A DNA stretch of 37,761 nt from Pseudonocardiales bacterium (GTDB lineage: Bacteria; Actinomycetota; Actinomycetes; Mycobacteriales; Jatrophihabitantaceae). The position numbers and the translations under genes were made by a program. The DNA lies in NCBI GenBank assembly GCA_025966155.1, contig JAOPVO010000319.1, forward strand, positions 1-37,761, given 5' to 3'. Positions 1-6,943 of the stretch are shown here, in pieces; within the stretch, counting starts at the first letter, position 1; every line of letters starts with the position of its first letter. The notes below the pieces were generated by a model. The model saw only the letters and a program-made list of their open reading frames with translations. It was not told the DNA's origin and did no database searches.

Positions 1-239
1 AGAACGGCGCCCTCGCGGTAGCCGGCGATGCGGCCGCTGGCCACCAGGCGGCCGCCGCTTCGGCTGATCTCCAGGATCGTGCCGACGTACTCGGACTCGT
101 TGCCGTCCATACGGAACAGCGGCACGGGCATCATCGGCCAGTTCAGCGCGCCGGGCTCGATCGATCGCCCGTCGGCGGCGGCCTCGTCCTCGATAGCGAG
201 CACGCCGGTCCACGTGCTCCAGGCTGCGGTCTCGGTCAT
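1..239 (-). CDS. Phage prohead-protease-like protein, N-terminal part (cut by window edge)
   Basis: The minus strand reads openly from an ATG at 239 to the window edge, giving 79 residues with no stop. The translation starts MTETAAWSTWTGVLAIEDEA and continues with a pattern DGRSIEPGALNW, PVPLF, YVGTILEISR. This order (a short 'tGvlaiE' strand, 'DGR.i.PGal.W', 'plPL', then 'vG.I..I.R') is the N-terminal pattern of capsid maturation protease or related phage structural proteins of actinobacterial phages and prophages. That is family recall, not a search. No strong ribosome site is visible before the ATG. The gene may belong to a prophage or a remnant to the left of the window. The catalytic part is not in view, so activity cannot be judged. 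Confidence 0.5.
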   Translation of the reverse strand, partial: MTETAAWSTWTGVLAIEDEAAADGRSIEPGALNWPMMPVPLFRMDGNESEYVGTILEISRSGGRLVASGRIAGYREGAV

Positions 240-330
240 CCAGCGACCGTATCGGAGCCGTGCCGACTCGACACGTGTGGCCCGCCGCCGGGTTCCGGGC
301 AACGGGCCACACGGTGGAGCGATCCAGCGG

Positions 331-1995
331 CTACTTGCTGGGTGAGTCTGCGTCCACCCAGACGTCCGCGGCCCAGGCCCGGGCGTACGCCGGATTCGGA
401 TACATGTTGTGCACCCAGCTCTGCTGGATCTGCAGGGTCGAGCCCTGCATCCCGAGCACGGGGTTCGACACATTCTCGGCGATGTACGTCGAGATCTCGT
501 GCAGCTTCTTCGCCCGATCGTCGGGATCGATCGTGCTCTCCTGCGCCTTGATCATGGTGTTGAGCTTCGGGTCATCGATGTTGAACCAGTTGCGCGGGCC
601 GGCCGTCGGGTAGAACGACTGGACCCACTCGTTCACCGTCAGGAAGCCGGTGAACAGCGCGTACCCGAGCGAGTAGTCCTTCTTCTGCCAGGTTGTGTAG
701 AACGTGGCGTAGTCGAGCACCTTCAGCGTGACATTGATGCCGATGTCCTTGAGGTCCTGCTGGACCCACTGCGCCTGGTTGGTGATCGTGGGGCCCCAGC
801 CATCTGTGGTCGTGAGCTCGATATCGAATCCGTTCGGGAAGCCGGCCTCGGCCAGCAGCTTCTTGGCCGCCGTCGGGTCGTATGCGCGCAGGTCCTTCGT
901 CTCGCCGTCGGTCAGCGAGCCGGGCATGACCCCGGGGTAGGCGCCGGCCAGGGTGAATGAGGTGTAGTTGGCATCGCCCATGCCCGCGCGGTCCCAGGCC
1001 ATCGAGATCGCCTTGCGGACGCGGACGTCGTCGAAGGGCTTGATGCTCTCGTTCATGAAGATGCCATTGAGGGTCAGGCCTTCCTGGACGCGCACCGGCA
1101 CATCGGGGTTGGAGCCGAGCAGCGAGCTGTAGAGGGTCTCGCTGACGTTGCTGACATCGAGCCCGCCGGCGCGGAACGAGGCGAGCGCCGCAGCTGGGTC
1201 GGACATGATCAGCACATCGATCTCATCGAGGTACGGCTTGCCCGCGACGTAGTAGTCCGGGTTCTTGACGTAGGTGCGCTTCACCTTGCGCTCCCAGCTC
1301 TGCAGGATGAAAGGGCCCGTGCCGATAGCCTGCTGTGCAAGATCGAACTCGCCGCGCGTGCCCTCGCAGGGGAGAATCTCCATATAGAAGCTGGCCATCG
1401 TCTCGTCCAGTGCGCCGTACGGGCTCTTGAGCTTGAAGATCGCCTTGTACGGGTCGGTGGCGTCGACGCTGGCCACGATGTCCATCAGGTTCTTCTGCAC
1501 ACCGGGCAGCGTCTGGATGCGCTCGACTGTGCATTTGACGTCGGCTGCGGTGAATTCGCGGCCACTGACCGGCGCGATGTTCTGCCACTTCACGCCCTTG
1601 CGCAGGTTGAACGTCCAGGTCAGGCCGTCGTCGGTGTGGTCCCAGGTCTCGGCCAGATCGCCTGTGAACTCCTGGCTGTAGTAGGGGATGTCCTTGCCGT
1701 ACTTGTAGGCGACGAGCGTGCTGTACACGATCCCGGAGGTCCCGAAGTGGGTGTACGCCGACGCCGCCTTGTGCGGATCGACAGTGGGCGCATCGCTGGG
1801 GTCGGTGATCACGATCTTGCCGCCGGACTGCGGCGGGCCGTCGGTCGGCAGCGCGCCGTTGATGATCCCGGTGACATCGGCGGACTCGAACTCGTCGCTG
1901 CCCCCTCCGCCGGATGAGCCGCCGCCGCCGCAGGCCGCGAGCAGGGTGAGCGCGAGTGCGCCGGCGGTCAGCCCGGCCAGTCTTCCGCTGTGCAT
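331..1995 (-). CDS. ABC transporter substrate-binding lipoprotein, family 5 (peptide/oligopeptide type)
   Basis: A 554-residue extracytoplasmic solute-binding protein. Residues 1-22 form a lipoprotein signal peptide ending in the lipobox LLAAC, so Cys22 should be lipidated after cleavage. A Gly/Ser-rich linker follows. The body has the SBP_bac_5 layout: DPHKAASAYTHFGTSGIVYS near the N-terminus, a 'LAETWDHTDDGLTWTFNLRKG' type segment, VRKAISMAWDR in the middle, and a C-terminal lobe. Such proteins bind oligopeptides, dipeptides, nickel or sugars and pass them to an ABC permease. The start ATG is preceded by GAAGGGAA at a suitable distance. No permease or ATPase genes for family 5 lie beside it, so its partners must be elsewhere or left of the window. 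The ligand cannot be predicted. Confidence 0.9.
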   Translation of the reverse strand: MHSGRLAGLTAGALALTLLAACGGGGSSGGGGSDEFESADVTGIINGALPTDGPPQSGGKIVITDPSDAPTVDPHKAASAYTHFGTSGIVYSTLVAYKYGKDIPYYSQEFTGDLAETWDHTDDGLTWTFNLRKGVKWQNIAPVSGREFTAADVKCTVERIQTLPGVQKNLMDIVASVDATDPYKAIFKLKSPYGALDETMASFYMEILPCEGTRGEFDLAQQAIGTGPFILQSWERKVKRTYVKNPDYYVAGKPYLDEIDVLIMSDPAAALASFRAGGLDVSNVSETLYSSLLGSNPDVPVRVQEGLTLNGIFMNESIKPFDDVRVRKAISMAWDRAGMGDANYTSFTLAGAYPGVMPGSLTDGETKDLRAYDPTAAKKLLAEAGFPNGFDIELTTTDGWGPTITNQAQWVQQDLKDIGINVTLKVLDYATFYTTWQKKDYSLGYALFTGFLTVNEWVQSFYPTAGPRNWFNIDDPKLNTMIKAQESTIDPDDRAKKLHEISTYIAENVSNPVLGMQGSTLQIQQSWVHNMYPNPAYARAWAADVWVDADSPSK

Positions 1996-2077
1996 GAGAT
2001 GAGTTCCCTTCGAGAACGGCGTTGTTCCAGGGGTTTGTCCCGCCCGCCCAGCCGGCGGTGACAGGAAGATCGGTGAG

Positions 2078-3079
2078 TCAGCGAGCGAACGTCCGGCTGC
2101 GGGCCTCCTCGTATTCCGCAGCGAGGCGATCGACGACCTCGGCCACCGAGAGGATCTCCTTGACCCCGGAGACCGAGTGGCCCGCGCTCCAGAGGTCGCG
2201 GTACCGCTTCGGGCCCGGTGCGGGCTCGCCGTCGCCCGGGAGGCCGGACATGCCGGTGAATGGGCGGGCCTCGACGCCGTAGTCGGCGGGGTCCAGTCCG
2301 GCCGCGACGATGGACTTGCGCATCATGTTGGTCTGCAGCCCGTTGCCGAGCGCGTTGGTGAGGTGGATGTCGTCCAGCTCGCTGTCGACGATCATCTGAC
2401 GCTGCTCGGGCTGGGCGTTGGATTCATGGGTGGCGATGAACCGCGTGCCCATGTATCCGAGGTCGCACCCCAGGGCCTGGGCCGCCCACAGCGACCAGCC
2501 GTCCGCCTGGCCGCCGGACACCACGACGACCCCGTCGAACATCGCGCGCACCGCCCGCACGAAGGAGAAGGGATTGGCGTAGCCGGTCTGGCCGCCGGCG
2601 CCGGCCGTCAGCAGGATGAGGCCATCGACGCCGACCGCCATAGCGCGCTCGGCGTGCTTGACGCTGGCCACATCGGCCCAGACCTCGATGCCTGCGTCAT
2701 GCAGCGCCGGCAGGACGTGCGCCGGCGATCCGACGCTCGTGATGACCACGGGCGGCCGGTGGGCGATGATCGCTGCGAGGTCGGAGTCCAAGCGGGTGTT
2801 GGACTTGTGCACGATCAGGTTCGGAACATAGGGAGCTGTGGCCTCGCCGCTATCCTGCGCCTGGGCGAGTGCATCCTCGATGCGGGTGAGCCACTGCTCC
2901 AGCTCGCCCTCGCCGCGGGGATTGGCGGTGGGGAAGGACCCGAGGATCCCGGCGCGGCAGGCCGCAATCACCAGCTCAGGCCCGGAGACGATGAGCATCG
3001 GCGCGGATATGACGGGCACCCGGAGGCGCGCGAGCAGCGAGTCGATAGGACGGGGCGATGTTCCCAGCGCGTGCGTCAT
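2078..3079 (-). CDS. Nitronate monooxygenase / 2-nitropropane dioxygenase-like flavoprotein
   Basis: A 333-residue FMN-dependent TIM-barrel oxidoreductase of the nitronate monooxygenase family. Visible marks are PVISAPMLIVSGPELV at the N-terminus, the phosphate-binding loop region LTAGAGGQTGY, the strand VVVSGGQADG and the C-terminal helix region GYMGTRFIATHE. These enzymes oxidise alkyl nitronates or act on related substrates with FMN; the true substrate here is unknown. I chose the ATG at 3079 because AGGAG stands four bases before it; an upstream in-frame ATG at 3094 would add five residues and lacks such a site. The gene is divergent from a LysR-type regulator 106 bp away, the usual layout for a regulator and its target, so control by that regulator is likely. 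Confidence 0.85.
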   Translation of the reverse strand: MTHALGTSPRPIDSLLARLRVPVISAPMLIVSGPELVIAACRAGILGSFPTANPRGEGELEQWLTRIEDALAQAQDSGEATAPYVPNLIVHKSNTRLDSDLAAIIAHRPPVVITSVGSPAHVLPALHDAGIEVWADVASVKHAERAMAVGVDGLILLTAGAGGQTGYANPFSFVRAVRAMFDGVVVVSGGQADGWSLWAAQALGCDLGYMGTRFIATHESNAQPEQRQMIVDSELDDIHLTNALGNGLQTNMMRKSIVAAGLDPADYGVEARPFTGMSGLPGDGEPAPGPKRYRDLWSAGHSVSGVKEILSVAEVVDRLAAEYEEARSRTFAR

Positions 3080-3128
3080 TGCACTCCTAGCCATGTAGTC
3101 CGACTGCTGGAGTCAACCGCACGGCAAG

Positions 3129-3179
3129 GCCCAATGCGTGCCCAATCCCGGAATCGATTGTCCCTGGATATGGCATAGT
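3129..3179. promoter_or_regulatory. Divergent promoter region of the NMO and LysR genes
   Basis: Between the two divergent genes GCCCAAT occurs twice at an 11-bp interval (3129-3135 and 3140-3146). The second copy overlaps a small dyad, CAAT at 3143-3146 and ATTG at 3157-3160 with ten bases between. LysR-type regulators usually bind dyads of about this size in such divergent regions. CATAGT at 3174-3179, six bases before the LysR start, looks like a -10 element for a leaderless mRNA. The assignment is inference from position and symmetry only. Confidence 0.35.
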
Positions 3180-3185
3180 TGCCGA

Positions 3186-4097
3186 ATGGAAGTCGAGCGG
3201 CTCGCCGCGTTCCTGGCCCTCTCGGAGGAGCTCAACTTCCGTCGGGCGGCCGAGCGGCTGCACGTGGCGACATCGCCGCTGAGCCGCTATATCCGGGACC
3301 TCGAGGCCGAGCTCGGGGTCCGGCTGTTCGACCGGGGGACGCGCCATGTGCGGCTGACGGGCGCCGGTGCGGCCCTGATCCCGCACGCGCAGGAGATCCT
3401 CGCCTCGATGTCCGCGGCTACGCGCGCGGTGCGGTCCGCGTCCGGCGAGCCGGTGGCCCTGGCGCTGGGCGTGCGGGTGCTCAGCCCGGCGTTCCAGCGC
3501 GAGATCGAGCAGGTGCTCGCCACTGCCCGCCCGGCCTCGCGGATACACGCCGTCCCGCTGGAGTCATCGGTTCAGGTCCGCCAGATCCTGAGCGGGGAGC
3601 TCGATATCGGCATCCTGCTGGTGGATGCGCTGCCGGCCGCCTTGGGCTCGCGCCCGCTGATGCGGGAGACCATGGGCATCGCCATGCCCGACACGCCGGC
3701 CAACCGGGCGCTGCCGCTGGTGCGCCCGCGGCATCTGGCCCAGCTGCGGATGATCGCCATCGGCAGCTCGCAGGACGTGCCGACGGTGGCCGTCCGATCG
3801 ATCGGGGGCGACTACCACAGGGAGAGCCTCGGCAGCGTCCCGGGATTGGACATCATCCCGGGCGGGATCCGGTCGATGATCGCCTCCGGCGGCTACTGCG
3901 CGTTCGTGTCGGCCGATCCGGCGTCGCCCTGGAATGCCGCCATCCTGGGGGAGGGCGTGGTGCTCCGGCCCCTGCCCGCCAGCTTCCCCAAGCCGGTCAC
4001 CGCGGCGGTCTGGCGCCGATCGCGCACCGCGCCGGACGACATGGGCGAGTTCATCGGCGCGCTGCGCCGGGCCTTCCCGGCGCCGGTCGAGCTCTAG
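3186..4097 (+). CDS. LysR-family transcriptional regulator
   Basis: A 303-residue regulator. Residues 1-60 carry the winged helix-turn-helix: MEVERLAAFLALSEELNF, then RRAAERLHVATSPLSRYI as recognition region, then LEAELGVRLFDRG, the classic LysR signature. The remainder is a periplasmic-binding-like effector domain with the ALGVRVLSPAF start and an LDIGILL strand. An upstream in-frame ATG at 3138 exists, but the family almost always starts a few residues before the helix-turn-helix, so the ATG at 3186 is preferred; the upstream CATAGT also fits a leaderless transcript. The divergent nitronate-monooxygenase-like gene is the probable target. The effector is unknown. Confidence 0.9.
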   Translation: MEVERLAAFLALSEELNFRRAAERLHVATSPLSRYIRDLEAELGVRLFDRGTRHVRLTGAGAALIPHAQEILASMSAATRAVRSASGEPVALALGVRVLSPAFQREIEQVLATARPASRIHAVPLESSVQVRQILSGELDIGILLVDALPAALGSRPLMRETMGIAMPDTPANRALPLVRPRHLAQLRMIAIGSSQDVPTVAVRSIGGDYHRESLGSVPGLDIIPGGIRSMIASGGYCAFVSADPASPWNAAILGEGVVLRPLPASFPKPVTAAVWRRSRTAPDDMGEFIGALRRAFPAPVEL

Positions 4098-4131
4098 GTC
4101 ACGCGCAGGGCGGAGTAGGGCTCCATCGTCT

Positions 4132-4148
4132 GAGAGGAAACCCAGAGG
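4132..4148 (+). promoter_or_regulatory. Putative OmpR-type response-regulator site 1 (AGAGG direct repeat, 11-bp period)
   Basis: The 17-mer GAGAGGAAACCCAGAGG contains AGAGG twice with starts 11 bp apart, one DNA turn, as in many binding sites of OmpR/PhoB-type regulators. It lies 45 bp before the preferred start of the DUF2231 gene. A copy with one substitution occurs at 6906-6922. Only these two copies were noticed in the window, and they flank the two-component system encoded between them. Function is inferred. Confidence 0.6.
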
Positions 4149-4193
4149 CCCGTATCGCACCGAGCATGTGCCGGAAAGGGGATGCTTCCGCGC

Positions 4194-4673
4194 ATGCCCA
4201 ATGAGATCAACGGAATTCCCGCGCATGCCCTTGTGGTGCATGCGGTGGTGATTCTCGTGCCGCTTGCCGCAGTTCTGTCTATCGTCAGCTGCCTATGGCC
4301 GGCCGCAAGGCGGCGGCTGGGTATCCTCGTCCCCTTGTCCGCGCTCGTCGGCCTCATCTTCGTTCCGTTGGCGACCAGCGCGGGGGAGTGGCTGGAGAAG
4401 CACGTCCAAGAGACCGATCTCGTGCGCCGCCACACCGAGCTGGGCGATTCGCTGACCGTCTGGGCCATCCTGCTGTTCGCCCTCTCGGCCCTGCTCTGGC
4501 TCCTGGACACCGCAGGCCGCCGGTCCTGGGGGCTGCCGCCGTTCCTGCGCTCGGTGTGGGCCCGCCGGATCGGCGGATTGCTGCTCATGGCAGTTGCGGC
4601 TGTGTCGATTATCCAGGTGTACCGAATCGGCGACTCGGGCGCCAAGGCCGTGTGGGACGGCCGCACATCCTGA
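4194..4673 (+). CDS. DUF2231-like small membrane protein
   Basis: A 159-residue integral membrane protein. It begins MPNEINGIPAHALVVHAVVI, which matches the 'lPaHPllvHfpial' start of DUF2231 proteins, with His residues in the first membrane segment. Four hydrophobic segments are visible: near residues 9-30, 44-62, 86-106 and 128-145. The function of the family is unknown; members often sit near redox or heme proteins. The ATG at 4182 lies only two bases after the AAGGGG ribosome-site-like run, whereas the ATG at 4194 is about 13 bases away from it; the second fits the family start better. The putative response-regulator site at 4132-4148 precedes it. It converges with the sensor kinase gene, with eight bases between the stops. 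Confidence 0.75.
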   Translation: MPNEINGIPAHALVVHAVVILVPLAAVLSIVSCLWPAARRRLGILVPLSALVGLIFVPLATSAGEWLEKHVQETDLVRRHTELGDSLTVWAILLFALSALLWLLDTAGRRSWGLPPFLRSVWARRIGGLLLMAVAAVSIIQVYRIGDSGAKAVWDGRTS

Positions 4674-4681
4674 GGGGGAGG

Positions 4682-6127
4682 CTACTGGGCGGGGGCAGAT
4701 TGCATAGGCAAGGTCGCGCCGACGATGGTCCGGCCCGGTTCGCTGGAGAACACGATTCGACCACGGTGGGCCGCGACGACCGCCGCCACGATCGCCAGGC
4801 CGAGGCCGCTGCCGCGGGGGTGGGCGGCGTCGTGGTCAGCGGCCCGGGCGAAGCGCTCGAAGATGCGGCCCTGGGCCTCGAGCGGCACGCCGGGGCCGTC
4901 GTCGGTGACCAGCCAGCTGGCATGGGCGGTGGGTGCGCCCTCCGGATCGCCGGTCAGCTCGATCGTGACTGTCGTCCCGGCCGGGGTATGGACGCGGGCG
5001 TTGGTGACGAGGTTCGTCAGCAGCTGGCGCAGCTGCCGCTCGTCGCCCTCCATGGTGACCGGCTGCTCCGGCAGATGCAGCACCCAGCGGTGATCGGGCG
5101 CGGTGGCCTGGGCCGCTGCGGCCACGTCGATGGTGATCACACTGAGGTCGACCGGTGCGCGGGCGGTCTCGGCCAGCGCATCGAGACGGGCAAGCAGAAG
5201 GAGGTCCTCGACCAGCACCCCCATCCGGCTGGCCTCGCCCTCGATCCGCTGCAACGCGGCCCGCATCGCGTCGGCGTCGGTGTGACCCGGCCGCAGGGCC
5301 AGCTCGCTGTAGCCGCGGATGATTGTCAAGGGGGTGCGCAGCTCATGGCTGGCATCGGCCAGGAACTCCCGGAGCTGCACCTCGCTGCGCTCGCGGGCAT
5401 GCAACGACGTCTCGATATTACCGAGCATGCGATCGAAGGCGGTGGACAGCCGTCCGACCTCGGTGGTCCGGTCGCCGTCGGCCAGCGGCGCGGGCAGCGC
5501 GACACTCCCGCTCTGCAGCGGCATTGTCGAGATCAAGTCCGCCAGCCCCGTGACGCGGGCAAGTGGCCGCAGGGCCAGTTGAACGGCGGGCCGCGCCGCC
5601 GCGGCGGCGACCAGCAGCGCGACGCCGAGGATGGCGCCCTCGAGGATGAGCAGCTTGGCTATGGTCTCGTTCAGCTCGTGCTCGGGCAGCCCGGTCACCA
5701 GCACATCGCCATCGCGGCCACGGACGGCCTGGAGCCGGTATCGGCCCAAGCCGTCGACATCGAGGCTCACGATGTCCCCGTTCGGCTCGATCGCGGCCAG
5801 CTGCGATACCGCCCGCACCGATAGCGACGATGCGGCTGTATCGGTGCCGACCACGCCGAATGCGGTGATCGCGTTGTCGAGCAGGCGCGCGCCGAGCGTC
5901 CCGACCGCCTGGCCGGCCACGGTGCCGAGGGAGCCCGACCCGTCGTCCCCGTCCCGGTCGCCGTGCTCAAGCTGGAGGCCGTAGCGGTTCCCGGCTGCGC
6001 TCAGCTGCTGGTCCAGGCGCCCGACGAGGTACTGATGCAGCCCGATGTACGTGCCGACGGAAACGGCAGCATAGGAGGCGATCAGCACGGCGAGCAGGAG
6101 GACGACGATCCGCCTCTGCAGACTCAT
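4682..6127 (-). CDS. Two-component sensor histidine kinase (OmpR-partner type, TcrY/TrcS-like)
   Basis: A 481-residue membrane histidine kinase. Membrane segments lie near residues 7-29 and 158-178 and enclose an extracytoplasmic sensor region of about 130 residues. A HAMP region follows (about 179-245), then the dimerisation H-box FLADASHELRTPLT with the phosphoacceptor His261. The ATPase domain shows the N-box LLTNLVTNARVHTPAG, the G1 box DDGPGVP and the G2 box GSGLGLAIV. The ATG at 6127 overlaps the response regulator stop by four bases (ATGA), so the two genes are translationally coupled. A far longer open frame runs through the start into the neighbouring gene but is an artefact of high GC. 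The signal is unknown; the neighbouring reductase genes suggest a redox or metal-related stimulus. Confidence 0.92.
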   Translation of the reverse strand: MSLQRRIVVLLLAVLIASYAAVSVGTYIGLHQYLVGRLDQQLSAAGNRYGLQLEHGDRDGDDGSGSLGTVAGQAVGTLGARLLDNAITAFGVVGTDTAASSLSVRAVSQLAAIEPNGDIVSLDVDGLGRYRLQAVRGRDGDVLVTGLPEHELNETIAKLLILEGAILGVALLVAAAAARPAVQLALRPLARVTGLADLISTMPLQSGSVALPAPLADGDRTTEVGRLSTAFDRMLGNIETSLHARERSEVQLREFLADASHELRTPLTIIRGYSELALRPGHTDADAMRAALQRIEGEASRMGVLVEDLLLLARLDALAETARAPVDLSVITIDVAAAAQATAPDHRWVLHLPEQPVTMEGDERQLRQLLTNLVTNARVHTPAGTTVTIELTGDPEGAPTAHASWLVTDDGPGVPLEAQGRIFERFARAADHDAAHPRGSGLGLAIVAAVVAAHRGRIVFSSEPGRTIVGATLPMQSAPAQ

Positions 6128-6897
6128 GCGGCGCCGTCCGAACCGGCCGGCTTCAGGAGATACCCGATACCGCGCACGGTATGGATCATCGGCTCGCGGC
6201 CGGCGTCGATCTTCTTGCGCAGGTAGCTGATGAACAGCTCGACGACATGGGCGTCGCCACCGAAGTCGTACTGCCAGACGCGATCCAGGATCACGGACTT
6301 CGTGAGGACCTGCCGCGGGTTGAGCATGAGCAGCCGCAGCAAATCGAATTCGGTGACGGTCAGCGCGATCTCGGTCCCGCCCCGTCGCACTTCCCTCGAT
6401 GTCTCGTCCATCGTGAGATCCCCGACCTGCAGCGACCCCTCGGCGTTCGCCTTCACCAAGTGCGAGCGCCGGAGCAGCCCCCGTACGCGGGCCAGCACCT
6501 CCTCGAGGCTGAACGGCTTGGTGACGTAGTCGTCGCCGCCCGCGGTGATCCCGGCAACGCGGTCCTCGACGGCATCGCGCGCGGTGAGGAACAGCACGCA
6601 AACCTCGGGATCGCGGGCGCGGATGCGCCGGAGCACCTCGTACCCGTCGACATCCGGGAGCATCACATCGAGGATCACGATGTCGGGCTTGAACCGGGCG
6701 GCGGCATCGACGGCCCGTGTCCCGGTGCCTGCGGTCTCGACCGACCAGCCCTCGTACCGCATGACGGTGCTGAGCAACTCCGCCAACTCGGGCTCGTCGT
6801 CGACCACGAGGGCGCGGATGGGCGCCCCATCCAGGCGAGTCAGGTCGTCGGCCACGAGGACAGCATGCCGCCTGCGCGCCTGGGCTCCGTGATTCAT
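6124..6897 (-). CDS. OmpR/PhoB-family response regulator
   Basis: A response regulator of 257 residues if translation starts at the ATG at 6897. The receiver domain begins IRALVVDDEPELAELL; the acidic pair is followed by the phosphoacceptor Asp77 in ILDVMLP, Thr105 in FLTARD and Lys127 in YVTKPFS. The C-terminal winged helix shows LTVTEFDLLRLLMLNP and the end HTVRGIGYLLKP. The N-terminus before the receiver is about 26 residues and may be too long: a GTG at 6855 would give a shorter, more usual protein. The gene is divergent from the ferric-reductase gene, and the 11-bp-period direct repeat at 6906-6922 lies between them, so autoregulation plus control of the reductase operon is a reasonable inference. 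Confidence 0.92.
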   Translation of the reverse strand: MNHGAQARRRHAVLVADDLTRLDGAPIRALVVDDEPELAELLSTVMRYEGWSVETAGTGTRAVDAAARFKPDIVILDVMLPDVDGYEVLRRIRARDPEVCVLFLTARDAVEDRVAGITAGGDDYVTKPFSLEEVLARVRGLLRRSHLVKANAEGSLQVGDLTMDETSREVRRGGTEIALTVTEFDLLRLLMLNPRQVLTKSVILDRVWQYDFGGDAHVVELFISYLRKKIDAGREPMIHTVRGIGYLLKPAGSDGAA

Positions 6898-6905
6898 CAG
6901 CGGTC

Positions 6906-6922
6906 GAGAGGAAGCCCAGAGG
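6906..6922 (+). promoter_or_regulatory. Putative OmpR-type response-regulator site 2 (AGAGG direct repeat, 11-bp period)
   Basis: The 17-mer GAGAGGAAGCCCAGAGG differs by a single base from the site at 4132-4148 and again has AGAGG twice at 11-bp spacing. It sits in the short divergent region, 21 bp before the ferric-reductase start and eight bases before the longest plausible regulator start. It could thus serve both directions. Function is inferred from repetition, periodicity and location. Confidence 0.6.
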
Positions 6923-6943
6923 TTCGGGCCGCACAGTGGATGC

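Noticed and set aside
2029-2042. GGGGTTTGTCCC-like string near the SBP gene as a DosR box
   Set aside because: Only 8 of 14 core positions fit and the GGGAC half is missing.
4295-5824. Long plus-strand open frame opposite the sensor kinase gene
   Set aside because: It is the antisense shadow of the kinase, with no start context or domain.
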